DNA of 64,000 bases from JABFRZ01 sp036376275 (GCA_036376275.1 DASVAP010000132.1:1-64000), one strand, 5' to 3'; shown: positions 1 through 7,968, counted from the stretch's first letter. Translations and numbers: made by a program. The notes: a model not told the origin generated them from the letters alone.

Positions 1-160
1 CGGCGACGCGCACGCGCCCGGCGCGCACGAGCTCCGCGGCCACGCCGCGCGAGCACAGCCCCAGGCGCGAGAGCAGCCGGTCGAGCGTGCGCCGCTCGGC
101 GCCGCCGGGAGCGCCGCGGCCTCGAGCGGAGCCGCCCAAGCGCGGGTCAGCGCGCCCCAC
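1..160 (-). CDS. S4-domain pseudouridine synthase, N-terminal fragment
   Basis: The reverse strand at the window edge encodes a Gly/Arg-rich leader followed by an S4 RNA-binding motif (LDRLLSRLGLCSRGVAAELV, then RAGRVRV). This is the usual N-terminus of RsuA/RluB/RluE-type 16S/23S rRNA pseudouridine synthases. The catalytic domain lies outside the window, so the exact subfamily cannot be told. The start is placed at a GTG that overlaps the end of the upstream FG-GAP gene by 14 bases; a TTG about 23 bases further in is an alternative. The overlap suggests co-transcription with that gene. An S4 domain also occurs in other RNA-binding proteins, so the enzyme call is an inference from the tail-less motif. 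Confidence 0.6.
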   Translation of the reverse strand, partial: MGRADPRLGGSARGRGAPGGAERRTLDRLLSRLGLCSRGVAAELVRAGRVRVA

Positions 161-2387
161 CGAAGCGCGCCGGCTTGCGCTCGACGATGCGCGGCTCCGC
201 CACGCCCTCGACGATCTCGATGCGCCGGTCCACCGGCAAGCCCTCGAAGACCTGGGTCGTGTCGCTGGCCGGCCAGTAGACCTCCAGGCGCTCCACCACC
301 TTGGCCTGGCCGAGCCCCAGGTGCTGCGCGTGCGGGCTGGCGCCGAAGCTGCCGCCCGTCCCGACCCAGCGCCACAGGTGCCGGCGCTCCTCGCCGTCGA
401 CGAACACGGCGTGCAGGCGCGTGCCGACGGCGAAGCGGTTGCTGCGCACGCCGGTGCAGGCCGCCTCGAGCCAGTGGTTGCCCGAGCCCGGGTTCTCGAA
501 CAGGACGTCGCCGAAGCCGTCGCCGGGATAGGCCCCGCCCATCAGCTCGAAGAGGTCGAGGTCGCCGTCCTGGTCGAGGTCGGCGAAGGCGACGCCGTGG
601 CCCTTCTGGAGGTGACCGACGCCGGCCGCCGCGGAGACGTCGAGGAAGCGCTTCCCGCCGCGGTTCCAGTACAGCACGTTCGGGATCAGCCCGTCGTAGG
701 CCGGATAGCCGGTACCGAGGTACACGTCGAGGAACCCGTCGTTGTCGAGGTCGCCGAAGTTCGCGCCCATCGGCAGGTTCAGGCGCTTCAGGTTGGCCTC
801 CGGGCCCGCGCGGCGGAAGCCGCCGCGGCCGTCGCCGAAGTAGAGCACGGGCGTGTCGCCGGTGTACGGGAGCCCGAGGTAGCTCGCCACCACCGGGTAG
901 AGGCGCAGGCTGGCGGAGGGATCGACGATCTCGTAGGGCGAGGCCCACAGGTCGAGCGCGCCGTCGTTGTCGCAGTCGAAGAACCAGGTCGAGAAGCCGT
1001 TGTGCGGGGCGGTGACCGCGAGCTTCTCAGCCACGTCCTCGAAGGTGCCGTCGCGCCGGTTCTGGTACAGGCGGTTGCGGCCGTCGAGGTTGTTGCAGTA
1101 GAGGTCGGGGTAGCGGTCGGCGTCGTGGTCGCCCCAGGCGACGCCCTTGCAGTAGCGCACGTTCTCGACCCGCGCGGCGCGCGCCACGTCCTCGAAGGTG
1201 CCGTCGCCGCGGTTGCGGAAGAGCTGGCCCGCGAACAGGTTCTCCTGGTTGGCCTCGGCGCCGACGTAGAGGTCGAGGTCGCCGTCCAGGTCGTAGTCGG
1301 CGAAGGCCGCGGCCTGGGACGGGAAGAAGGCCTCGTTCAGCCCGGCGCGAAGGGTCACGTCGAGGAAGGTGCCGCCGCGGTTCTGCAGCAGGGAGCGCGG
1401 GATCTGCCCGCGCGCGCCGAACAGCCAGGCGCCGCGCAGGACGAGCACGTCGACCCAGCCGTCGCCGTCCGCGTCCCCGGAGACGAGGTTGAGGCCTCCG
1501 TAGAGCCCCGCGAGGTTGGCGGCGGCGCTGCGATCCTCGAAGGTGCCGTCGCCGTTGTTGTGGTGGAAGTGCAGCGCGGTCGAGGTGTCGGAGCTCGAGG
1601 TGAGCACGTCGACGAGCCCGTCGCCGTCCAGGTCCTCGAGCACCGCCCCGCCGGCCAGGTCGAAGTCGTTCAGGCCGAGCTCCGGCGCCACGTCGCGGAA
1701 GCGCGGGAAGGGCGCCTCGCTGGCGAAGACGGCCGGCGCGATGCGCTCCTCCTCCGACAGGCCGGCCGGGTACTCGCCCACCGTCATGGCCGCGATGTTG
1801 AGCAGCCAGCGCGCGCACAGGCGCACGACCTCGTCCGGCGACTGGCGCAGGGCCGCGCGCAGCCAGCCCATGGCCTCGCGCGAGCCGCTCTTGTCCGCGT
1901 GCACGCCTTCGCCCTCGATCGGCAGGAGGCAGCTCTGGGCCGTGTGGCGCGCGACGCAGTTGTCTGTCTCCCCTTTTCTCATGGCGGCCACGCCGAGGTC
2001 GTACTCCAGGCGCGCCGCGAAGGGCGGCCACTTCGCGCGCGGCAGCGGCTCCAGGCGCGCGTGCGCGGCGCGCAGGCTGGTCATGGCCTCGTCGGTGCGA
2101 CCGAGGCGCAGGAGCTGCATGCCGATGTCGTAGTCGAAGCGCGCCAGGGTCAGCGGCGAGGTGCGCCCCGGATCCAGCTCCGCGCGCGACTCGAGCAGGC
2201 GCTTCAGGGGCTGGTCGCCGAGGTAGGCGTTCTGGCGCGGGGTCTTCTGGCGCACGTCCTCGAGCAGCGCCAGCATGGCCGCGTGGCCGGCGCGCTCCTC
2301 GGCCGTGGGCTCGCCGTAGGTCGCGCGCACCGGCGCGGCGGGAGCCGTCTGGGGGCCCAGGACGAGCACGAGGAGGAGCGCGTGCAT
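147..2387 (-). CDS. FG-GAP/VCBS repeat protein with ASPIC/UnbV C-terminal domain
   Basis: Exported protein of 746 residues. It has a signal peptide (hydrophobic run LLLVLVLG after MHA), a helical TPR-like region (about residues 25-200) and then a beta-propeller. At least seven Asp-rich calcium loops are visible, for example DLDGDGLVD, DADGDGWVD, DYDLDGDLD, DLDNDGFLD and DLDQDGDLD. The C-terminal 90 residues match the ASPIC/UnbV domain (VGTRLHAVF, GTGGSFGASPHAQHLGLG, VEVYWP-like core), the CRTAC1 type of architecture. Such proteins are abundant in Planctomycetota and act outside the cytoplasm; ligand and partner are unknown. The start ATG lies 6 bases after a TATACT box and has no Shine-Dalgarno sequence, so the message is probably leaderless. 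A related ASPIC protein sits near 21 kb. Confidence 0.9.
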   Translation of the reverse strand: MHALLLVLVLGPQTAPAAPVRATYGEPTAEERAGHAAMLALLEDVRQKTPRQNAYLGDQPLKRLLESRAELDPGRTSPLTLARFDYDIGMQLLRLGRTDEAMTSLRAAHARLEPLPRAKWPPFAARLEYDLGVAAMRKGETDNCVARHTAQSCLLPIEGEGVHADKSGSREAMGWLRAALRQSPDEVVRLCARWLLNIAAMTVGEYPAGLSEEERIAPAVFASEAPFPRFRDVAPELGLNDFDLAGGAVLEDLDGDGLVDVLTSSSDTSTALHFHHNNGDGTFEDRSAAANLAGLYGGLNLVSGDADGDGWVDVLVLRGAWLFGARGQIPRSLLQNRGGTFLDVTLRAGLNEAFFPSQAAAFADYDLDGDLDLYVGAEANQENLFAGQLFRNRGDGTFEDVARAARVENVRYCKGVAWGDHDADRYPDLYCNNLDGRNRLYQNRRDGTFEDVAEKLAVTAPHNGFSTWFFDCDNDGALDLWASPYEIVDPSASLRLYPVVASYLGLPYTGDTPVLYFGDGRGGFRRAGPEANLKRLNLPMGANFGDLDNDGFLDVYLGTGYPAYDGLIPNVLYWNRGGKRFLDVSAAAGVGHLQKGHGVAFADLDQDGDLDLFELMGGAYPGDGFGDVLFENPGSGNHWLEAACTGVRSNRFAVGTRLHAVFVDGEERRHLWRWVGTGGSFGASPHAQHLGLGQAKVVERLEVYWPASDTTQVFEGLPVDRRIEIVEGVAEPRIVERKPARFGGAR

Positions 2388-2393
2388 CCGACG

Positions 2394-2399
2394 AGTATA
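2394..2399 (-). promoter_or_regulatory. TATACT -10 box, probable leaderless promoter
   Basis: TATACT on the reverse strand ends 6 bases before the ATG of the FG-GAP/ASPIC gene. Initiation 6-7 bases downstream of a -10 box would start the transcript on the start codon. No convincing -35 box is visible. Confidence 0.5.
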
Positions 2400-2489
2400 G
2401 CCCTGGCGCGCGCGGCGCCGCTGACGCCCGACGAGGTATCGGTCGCCGAGGAGGAGGCCGGGAACGCTCCATCGCCCGCTCCCCCACCC

Positions 2490-2614
2490 TCCTCTCCTCT
2501 CCGCGTCCTCCGCGTCTTCCCTGCGCGTCTCCGCGCCCCTCTTCCTCTTGGCCGTGAAGAGTAGAAGAGCGCGGAGACGCGGAAGAAGACGCGGAGGGCG
2601 CGGAGAAGAAGAAG
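2490..2614. repeat. R2 interspersed repeat, copy 1 (long inverted repeat)
   Basis: The left arm (2490-2548) is built from CTCCGCGTC/TTCC units. The right arm (about 2561-2614) is its near reverse complement (GCGCGGAGACGCGGAAGAAGACGC). The arms are about 50 bases with a short centre and would fold into a long imperfect hairpin. The same units recur near 13.5, 23.7, 60.2, 60.4 and 62.3 kb, always between genes. Here the flanking genes diverge, so a simple terminator role does not fit. Confidence 0.8.
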
Positions 2615-2750
2615 CCGGGCGAGGAGCCAGGCGGGGACAGCGGCGCGCTCAGGAGTGCGCGGCCACGGTCAGGGCTCTCCGGGACGCCCCACGCCAGGAT
2701 CCGAGCAATTCCTTCCCTTGCCGCGCGGCGCTCCCGACGATGCGAGGCGC

Positions 2751-4799
2751 ATGAGCGAGCGCGCCTCCGGTCCCTCACCGACCCAGCGCATCACGCACTG
2801 GCACGGCTTCCAGCTCTCGCACTTCCAGATCCGCGCCGTCGAGGCCATCCGCGCGGGCTCCAACGTGCTCGTCTCGGCCCCCACCGGGGCCGGCAAGACG
2901 CTGGTGGCCGAGTACGCCATCGCCGACGCGGTCGCGCGCGGGCGGCGCTGCGTCTACACGGCGCCGATCAAGGCCCTCTCGAACCAGAAGTACCGCGACT
3001 TCCGCGACGACCCGCGCATGGACGTGGGCCTGATGACCGGCGACGTCACGATCCGGCCCGAGGCCCAGGTCCTGATCATGACCACCGAGATCCTGCGCAA
3101 CTCGATCTTCGAGGACCCGCGCGAGCTGCACGACGTCGACTACGTGATCTTCGACGAGGTGCACTTCCTCGACGACGCCGAGCGCGGCACGGTCTGGGAG
3201 GAGAGCCTGATCTTCGCGCCGCCCGAGGTGCGCATGATCGCGCTCTCGGCCACGGTCTCGAACCTCGACCAGCTGGGCTCCTGGCTGCGCGAGATCCGCC
3301 CGCAGGCGCTGGAGGTCGTGCGCTCGGTCGACCGGCCCGTGCCGCTGCAGCACCGCCTGCACACCACGCGCCACGGGCTGTTCGACCAGCACCGCCTGAA
3401 CTGGGTGCGCCGGAGTCTCGCGCGCGAGCTGGAGCGCGAGCGCCAGCGCGCGCGCCGCGGGCGGCGCAACTTCCGCCCGCCGCCGGGCCTGGTGCCGGGC
3501 GACCTGGACGACCTGTTCGAGCACCTGCAGCGCAAGGGCCTGCTGCCGGTGCTGTGCTTCTCCTTCAGCCGCAAGGACTGCGAGCGCCTCGCGCGCCGCA
3601 ACCAGCATCGCCAGCTGCTCGACGAGGCCGAGAGCGCGCGCATGCGCACGCTCTCGTCCGAGCTCGTGCGCCAGTTCCAGCTCGGCCCGGAGGAGGCCGA
3701 GGGCGAGCTCTTCGCCCTGGCGGCGCGCGGCGTCGGCTACCACCACGCCGGGATGCTGCCGATCCACAAGGAGGTCGTGGAGCGCCTCTTCACCTCGGGC
3801 CTGATCAAGCTGCTGTTCACGACCGAGACCTTCGCGCTCGGCATCAACATGCCGGCCCGCACCGTGGTCTTCTCGGGCCTGCGCAAGTTCGACGGCATCG
3901 CCTTCGACTGGCTGCGCACGCGCGACTACCTGCAGATGGCCGGGCGCGCCGGGCGCCAGGGCATCGACGAGGCCGGGCTCGTGATCGCGCACCTGGACGA
4001 GCGCGACGTGCCCGAGGCCCCGGTCGAGCGCCTGATCGCCGGGAAGAGCGAGCCGGTCCAGTCGCGCTTCCGCCTGTCCTACTCCTCGCTGCTGCACCTC
4101 TACGCGCGCCTGGGCCGCGCGCGCCTGTTCGAGGCCTGGGACAAGTCCTTCGACCAGTTCCAGCAGCGCCGCAAGTCACCCAAGGCGCGCGCCGCCGAGC
4201 GCCGCCGCCAGCACGGCCTGGTCGACGCGCACCTCGGGCTCCTGGCGGAGCTCGGCTACCTCGAGCCGTCCGGCGGCCTCACGCCGCGCGGCGAGGTCGC
4301 GCGCCTGCTCTACGGCTACGAGCTGGTCATCACCGAGCTCCTCTTCCGCGGCGTGCTCGAGCCCCTGCCCCCCAAGGCCCTGGCGGTCGTCTTCGTGGGC
4401 CTGGCCCACGAGGAGCGCGGGCGCGGCCCGGCCGAGCACGTCCCCGGGCGCCTGTGGGGCCCGCTGCGGCGCCGGGTCGAGGAGGTGGCCGAGGAGATCC
4501 TCGAGCTGGAGCACAGGAGCGGCATCCCGACCCCCTCCAAGACGCCGAGCTGGGGCCTGACGCGCGCCCTGGACGCCTGGTACGACGGGCAGGGCTTCGA
4601 GGCGGTCGAGGAGCTCTCCCCCGCCACCCCGGGCGAGATCTGTCGCACCTTCCGCATGGCGCTCCAGCTCATGCGCTCGGTCCGGCGCACCCTGGAGGGC
4701 GAGCGCGATCCGAGCGCCCTGGCGGCGCGCCTCGACGAGGCCTTCGGACGCGTCAACCGCGACGAGGTCGACGCGCGCCGCCAGCTCGCCCTCGGCTGA
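2751..4799 (+). CDS. Ski2-like DEAD/DEAH-box RNA helicase
   Basis: ATP-dependent superfamily 2 helicase of 682 residues. It has Walker A SAPTGAGKT (42-50), motif Ia APIKALSNQKYRDF, a DEVH box (135-138, IFDEVHFLDD), motif III SATVSN and motif VI QMAGRAGRQG. The N-terminal layout matches Ski2/MTR4-type RNA helicases (HGFQLSHFQIRAVEAI). The C-terminal part looks like a degenerate arch/winged-helix region, shorter than in eukaryotic Ski2 proteins. Probable role: cytoplasmic RNA remodelling or decay. Bacterial substrates are not established. The start MSERASG was chosen because the open frame upstream is low-complexity and lacks the family's N-terminus. It stands alone, divergent from the FG-GAP gene and followed by a spacer. 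Confidence 0.88.
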   Translation: MSERASGPSPTQRITHWHGFQLSHFQIRAVEAIRAGSNVLVSAPTGAGKTLVAEYAIADAVARGRRCVYTAPIKALSNQKYRDFRDDPRMDVGLMTGDVTIRPEAQVLIMTTEILRNSIFEDPRELHDVDYVIFDEVHFLDDAERGTVWEESLIFAPPEVRMIALSATVSNLDQLGSWLREIRPQALEVVRSVDRPVPLQHRLHTTRHGLFDQHRLNWVRRSLARELERERQRARRGRRNFRPPPGLVPGDLDDLFEHLQRKGLLPVLCFSFSRKDCERLARRNQHRQLLDEAESARMRTLSSELVRQFQLGPEEAEGELFALAARGVGYHHAGMLPIHKEVVERLFTSGLIKLLFTTETFALGINMPARTVVFSGLRKFDGIAFDWLRTRDYLQMAGRAGRQGIDEAGLVIAHLDERDVPEAPVERLIAGKSEPVQSRFRLSYSSLLHLYARLGRARLFEAWDKSFDQFQQRRKSPKARAAERRRQHGLVDAHLGLLAELGYLEPSGGLTPRGEVARLLYGYELVITELLFRGVLEPLPPKALAVVFVGLAHEERGRGPAEHVPGRLWGPLRRRVEEVAEEILELEHRSGIPTPSKTPSWGLTRALDAWYDGQGFEAVEELSPATPGEICRTFRMALQLMRSVRRTLEGERDPSALAARLDEAFGRVNRDEVDARRQLALG

Positions 4800-4826
4800 G
4801 CGGCCCGGGAGCGGTTTTTCCCCCTG

Positions 4827-4851
4827 CCCCGGTAGCCGGCCCGAACCGGGG
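4827..4851 (+). terminator. Weak hairpin after the helicase gene
   Basis: CCCCGGT and ACCGGGG pair around an 11-base loop about 28 bases after the helicase stop. A T-run lies before the stem, not after it, so a classical intrinsic terminator is not supported; Rho-assisted or no termination is possible. Confidence 0.3.
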
Positions 4852-5063
4852 CGCTACAAGGCCTTGCCCGTGGGAAGCAAAGGCTTAGATTGGGCCCCTT
4901 CCCCACCGGGCGTCACTGCCCGAGTGGAGCCCCCTCCCTCCCATCCCCTGCGCCTGAAGGGCATTTCCCCCTCCTGGCGAATGGAAGATGCGCCGACCCA
5001 CTTCCAGGCCCGGCCTGGCAGGTGGGGTTCGTTCGCACCCCCTTCCCCACGGATCCAACGAGC

Positions 5064-5849
5064 ATGCGAAGAGCCCTGATCCCGGCCGCACTGCTGGCGG
5101 CCCCGATCGTCCTCACCAGCCCCACCGCAGCGGCCGCCCGCGGGGGAGCCGTGCAGGAGGCCGTCGAGATCAAGGCCTCGGACGGGCAGGTCGTGCACGG
5201 GACCTTCCACAAGCCCAGCGCGCCGCGCTCGCCGGGTGTCCTGCTGATCCACGACGCCGGTAGCGATCGGGCCCAGCTCGACACGGTCGCCGAGCGCCTG
5301 GGCAAGCAAGGCTTCGGGGTGCTGGCGATCGACCTGCGCGGGCACGGAGTGGGGCGCTCCGAGAAGCTGAGCTGGGAGAAGCTCTCCGAGAACGACAAGA
5401 AGACCACCTGGTCCTTCGCCCAGCGGGACGTGGACGCCGCCGCGCAGTGGCTGCTGGCGCACCCGAGCATCCACAGCACCAGCCTCTCGCTGGTCGGCTA
5501 CGGCGCCGGCTGCGCGCTCGTCGTGCGCCACGCCAAGGCCGACGAGAACGTCGAGTGCCTCGTGCTGATGGCGCCCAACGCCCAGGACTACGGCTTCGAC
5601 GTGCGGGCCGACATCCAGTCGATCGAGGGGCTGCCGACCTACGTCGTGACCTCCAAGGACGCCGAGGGCGAGCGCATGGCCCAGGAAGCCAACGCCTCCT
5701 CCGGCAATCCCTACGTCGAGCTGTTCATCTCGCCGCCCAAGCTCTCGAGCCCGCTGGAGGACAAGGGCCTCCCGAGCCGCGTCGCCAAGTGGCTGGGCGA
5801 GAAGGCGATGCCCAAGAAGGGCCGCAACGCGACCCAGACGGCGCGCTAG
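5064..5849 (+). CDS. Secreted alpha/beta-hydrolase-fold protein lacking the nucleophile
   Basis: A 261-residue exported protein with signal peptide RRALIPAALLAAPIVL. The alpha/beta hydrolase core is clear: strand plus oxyanion region GVLLIHDAGSD (58-68), AIDLRGHGVGRS, and the nucleophile elbow LVGYGAG (143-149). In active relatives the elbow reads GxSxG. Here the serine position (147) is glycine, read directly from the codon GGC. No convincing catalytic histidine follows strand 8 (ELFISPPKL). The fold is therefore kept while the triad appears lost. It may be a pseudoenzyme with a binding or structural role, or may use another residue. The start ATG was chosen for its signal peptide. An R1 repeat follows the stop codon directly. 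Confidence 0.8.
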   Translation: MRRALIPAALLAAPIVLTSPTAAAARGGAVQEAVEIKASDGQVVHGTFHKPSAPRSPGVLLIHDAGSDRAQLDTVAERLGKQGFGVLAIDLRGHGVGRSEKLSWEKLSENDKKTTWSFAQRDVDAAAQWLLAHPSIHSTSLSLVGYGAGCALVVRHAKADENVECLVLMAPNAQDYGFDVRADIQSIEGLPTYVVTSKDAEGERMAQEANASSGNPYVELFISPPKLSSPLEDKGLPSRVAKWLGEKAMPKKGRNATQTAR

Positions 5850-5945
5850 GCCGATCGAAGATCGGCCCAGATTGCGCCGTCAGCGTGACCGCACCGGTTC
5901 TCCGGGCGGGCTCACGCCCGCCCGGTGATCCGGTGCGCCGATTTC
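5850..5945 (+). repeat. R1 structured repeat, copy 1
   Basis: This copy begins at the stop codon of the preceding gene. Hairpin I is GGCCGATC-GAA-GATCGGCC. A conserved linker follows (GCGCCGTCAGCGTGACCG). Hairpin II has an 8-bp outer stem CGCACCGG/CCGGTGCG, a TTCT/TGAT internal loop, a 10-bp inner stem CCGGGCGGGC/GCCCGCCCGG and a 4-base loop. It has the same orientation as the upstream gene. Confidence 0.9.
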
Positions 5946-6100
5946 TTCCGCGCTCCGAGAGAGCACGCGGAGCGCCCGTGACCCGCCCGTCGCGCCGCTC
6001 CACCACGGGGTAGGTTTCGGGTCGAACCGTGCTCGGTTGCGGCGATCCCTCGCCGGCGGGCCGGTTCCCCCGCTTCCCACCGTTCCCGGACCTCGCAGTC

Positions 6101-6316
6101 ATGAAACGTCTTCTTCCCCTGGCGTTCCTCGCCCTCTTCGGCGCCCTCGCCTCCGCCCAGCGCAGCCCCGTCGACCCCGGCAGCGGCGTGCGCCCGCGCG
6201 ACATCAGCCGCAACGCGCCGCCCGTGACCAACCCCGAGCCCATGACCCTGGTCGCCCTGGCGGGCGGCGCGGCGGTCGCCGGCGGGCTGCTGCGTCGCCG
6301 CAAGCAGGCCAAGTAG
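6101..6316 (+). CDS. Small PEP-CTERM protein, probable exosortase substrate
   Basis: A 71-residue protein made almost only of targeting signals. A signal peptide (1-19, ending ASA-Q) is followed by a 25-30 residue Pro/Arg-rich segment, then a PEP-CTERM tail: NPEPMTL at 44-50, a hydrophobic Ala/Gly helix (50-64) and RRRKQAK. Family knowledge says the tail is recognised and cut by an exosortase near the PEP motif, leaving here a mature peptide of only about 27 residues. The exosortase gene starts 10 bases downstream, so this is probably its dedicated substrate. ATG 6101 was chosen because the longer frame adds no signal-like sequence. No function for the mature peptide is known. Confidence 0.8.
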   Translation: MKRLLPLAFLALFGALASAQRSPVDPGSGVRPRDISRNAPPVTNPEPMTLVALAGGAAVAGGLLRRRKQAK

Positions 6317-6326
6317 CCCAGCATCC

Positions 6327-7208
6327 GTGCGCTCCGCCCCCGCCACCGGCGGGCTGGAGCTGGCGCTCCTGGTCGCGCTCACCTCGCCGCTCCTCGTCGA
6401 GTGGTTCGAGACGACCAGCGCCTCCTCCCGCCTGAGCTACGCGCTGCTCGTTCCCGTGCTCGCGCTCGGGCTCGCCTGGCGCGCCCGGCGCGAGGCCAGC
6501 AACGGGGCCAGCAACGAGGCCAGCAACGGGGCCAGCAGCGCGGCCTGGGCCCCGGACGGGCCGGGGCGCACGCTCGCGGCCGCCGTCGCGGCGCTGGCGG
6601 GGCTGGCGCTCGTCGCCGGCGGGCTGAGCGGGGTCTTCACGCTCTCGCTCCTCGCCGTCCCGCTGATCGCGGTGGCGCTGTGCGCGCGCTGGACGGGCCG
6701 CGCCGGCCTGCGCGCGCTGGCGGCGCCGCTCGCGCTCGGCTTCCTGATGGTGCCGCCGCCGATGCCGGTCCTGGACCGCATCAACCCGTTCCTGATCGAG
6801 GCCTCGGGCTGGACGGCGGTCACGCTGCTGAAGCCCTTCGACGCCGAGGCCGCCTGGGCGGGCGCCACGCTCTCCTTCCGCGGCTGGGAGCTGATCGTGG
6901 CCGAGGCCTGCAGCGGCTCGGGCACGTTCCTGATGCTGGGGGCGCTGAGCGCGTTCCTGGCGGCGCTCTTCCGCCTGCGTCCGCTGGCCACGGCGCTCCT
7001 GCTCGGGCTCTCGCTGCCGGTCACGCTGGGGGTCAACGGGCTGCGCATCGCCAGCTCGGCCCTGGTCATCGATCGCTTCGGTGCCGCGGCCGGCGAGGGC
7101 CTGGCGCACGAGCTCCTGGGCCAGGCGGTGGTGATCGTCGGGGCCGCCGCGCTGGTGCTGGCGGTCGAGCGCACGCAGGCGCGCCTGGCGCGCGAGGCGC
7201 ACGCGTGA
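6327..7208 (+). CDS. Exosortase (PEP-CTERM-processing transpeptidase-like membrane protease)
   Basis: A polytopic membrane protein of 293 residues with the exosortase/archaeosortase catalytic set: Cys195 in EACSGSG, Arg240 in VNGLR and His261 in LAHELLG. The family cleaves C-terminal sorting signals at the outer face of the inner membrane. It starts at GTG, 10 bases after the PEP-CTERM gene, and its stop overlaps the next start (GTGA), so the three genes form one operon. A cytoplasm-side loop (57-72) is encoded by four 12-bp tandem units and reads EASN/GASN/EASN/GASS. The canonical ACSGI is ACSGS here. Specificity for the adjacent 71-residue protein is an inference from context. Confidence 0.85.
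   Translation: MRSAPATGGLELALLVALTSPLLVEWFETTSASSRLSYALLVPVLALGLAWRARREASNGASNEASNGASSAAWAPDGPGRTLAAAVAALAGLALVAGGLSGVFTLSLLAVPLIAVALCARWTGRAGLRALAAPLALGFLMVPPPMPVLDRINPFLIEASGWTAVTLLKPFDAEAAWAGATLSFRGWELIVAEACSGSGTFLMLGALSAFLAALFRLRPLATALLLGLSLPVTLGVNGLRIASSALVIDRFGAAAGEGLAHELLGQAVVIVGAAALVLAVERTQARLAREAHA
6492..6539 (+). repeat. Tandem 12-bp minisatellite inside the exosortase gene
   Basis: Four consecutive 12-bp units (GAGGCCAGCAAC / GGGGCCAGCAAC, alternating, the last ending AGC). The unit length keeps the reading frame, so copy-number change would only lengthen or shorten a hydrophilic loop. Confidence 0.9.
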
Positions 7209-7855
7209 TCCTCCTGCGCGCCCTGGGCTGGTCGCTCTGCTACGCCGGAGCGCTGCTCGCCTGCCTCATGGAGAGCGGCGTCCTCGCCTCGGCCAGGGCC
7301 CCGGACCTCGCGCGGCTCCCGCGCGAGCTCGGGCCGCTGACGCGCCTGGCGGAGCTCGACTTCGATCCGACGGCCCTGGGCGCCACGCCGCCCGAGCGCC
7401 ACTCCTTCCAGGCCGTGCGCGACGCCGCGGGCCGCGAGGGGCGCCTGTTCCTGGCCTACTACGAGCGCGCGCAGCGCTGGAGCGGGCGGCCGCACGACCT
7501 CGAGCTCTGCTATGCCGCCGCCGGCTGGCGCGAGAGCGAGGCCCACCGCCTCGACGAGGCCCATCGCCCCTGGTCGCGCCTCTTCGAGCGCGAGGGCGCC
7601 GACGGTGCCCGCGAGGCCGTGCGCGTCGTGCACTGGCTCGAGCGCCCGGGACCGGACGAGGACCGGGTCTCGCTGCTCGAGCTCGGGCGGCGCCTCTTCT
7701 CGGGCAACGGCCTGCGCCCCGACGTGATCGCGGCCTACTTCGAGTTCCCGGCCGACGCCGCGCCCCCGGACGCCGACGCGGCCCGGGCCGTGGCGGCGCT
7801 CTCGGCCGCGCTCGAGGACGCCTGGCGGGCGGGCGACGCGACGGGGAGCGAATAG
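7205..7855 (+). CDS. EpsI-like exosortase-associated protein (DUF3485 type)
   Basis: A 216-residue protein with an N-terminal membrane anchor (about 4-24) and an exterior domain. It contains the EpsI-type signature H97-DLE-LC102-YAAAGW108, matching the HxPxxCYxxxGW pattern seen in exosortase-linked EpsI/DUF3485 proteins, where the cysteine is conserved. It starts at GTG overlapping the exosortase stop by four bases, which is typical translational coupling. In other organisms EpsI is fused to or follows the exosortase and is needed for export of polymer or sorted proteins; its biochemical role is not settled. The gene is followed at 17 bases by an R1 copy in reverse orientation. Confidence 0.78.
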   Translation: MILLRALGWSLCYAGALLACLMESGVLASARAPDLARLPRELGPLTRLAELDFDPTALGATPPERHSFQAVRDAAGREGRLFLAYYERAQRWSGRPHDLELCYAAAGWRESEAHRLDEAHRPWSRLFEREGADGAREAVRVVHWLERPGPDEDRVSLLELGRRLFSGNGLRPDVIAAYFEFPADAAPPDADAARAVAALSAALEDAWRAGDATGSE

Positions 7856-7872
7856 GAGCTGCCCGAGGAACT

Positions 7873-7968
7873 TGCGCACCGGATCACCGGGCGGGCCGGT
7901 GCCCGCCCGTGGAACCGGTGCGGTCACGCGGACAGCTAAATCAGTAGTCGATCCGACGATCGACTATC
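7873..7968 (-). repeat. R1 structured repeat, copy 2 (reverse orientation)
   Basis: Read on the reverse strand, hairpin I is TAGTCGATC-GTCG-GATCGACTA (9 bp). The linker is diverged but recognisable (CTGTCCGCGTGACCG). Hairpin II keeps the CGCACCGG/CCGGTGCG outer stem and nine of ten inner pairs. The stem of hairpin I differs in sequence from other copies yet still pairs fully. Its outer arm touches the -10 box of the next gene. Confidence 0.88.

Larger units (their letters stand above)
2388..2750. other. Divergent intergenic region (363 bp)
   Basis: The spacer between two divergently transcribed genes. It holds the TATACT box next to the FG-GAP gene, then the R2 inverted repeat over most of its middle. 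After the repeat comes an unremarkable GC-rich stretch leading to the helicase start, where no clear promoter or Shine-Dalgarno sequence is seen. Open frames crossing it look like shadows. Confidence 0.6.

Noticed and set aside
87..2564. An 825-codon open frame antisense to the FG-GAP/ASPIC gene
   Set aside because: The reverse-strand frame has a signal peptide, calcium loops and an ASPIC domain; the + frame has only shadow composition.
2490..2614. The R2 inverted repeat as an intrinsic terminator
   Set aside because: It lies between divergent gene starts and has no T-tract.
4864..4891. TTGCCC/TAGATT as the promoter of the alpha/beta hydrolase gene
   Set aside because: Spacing is 16 bases but both boxes match only 4/6 and would leave a leader of about 165 bases; too weak to list.
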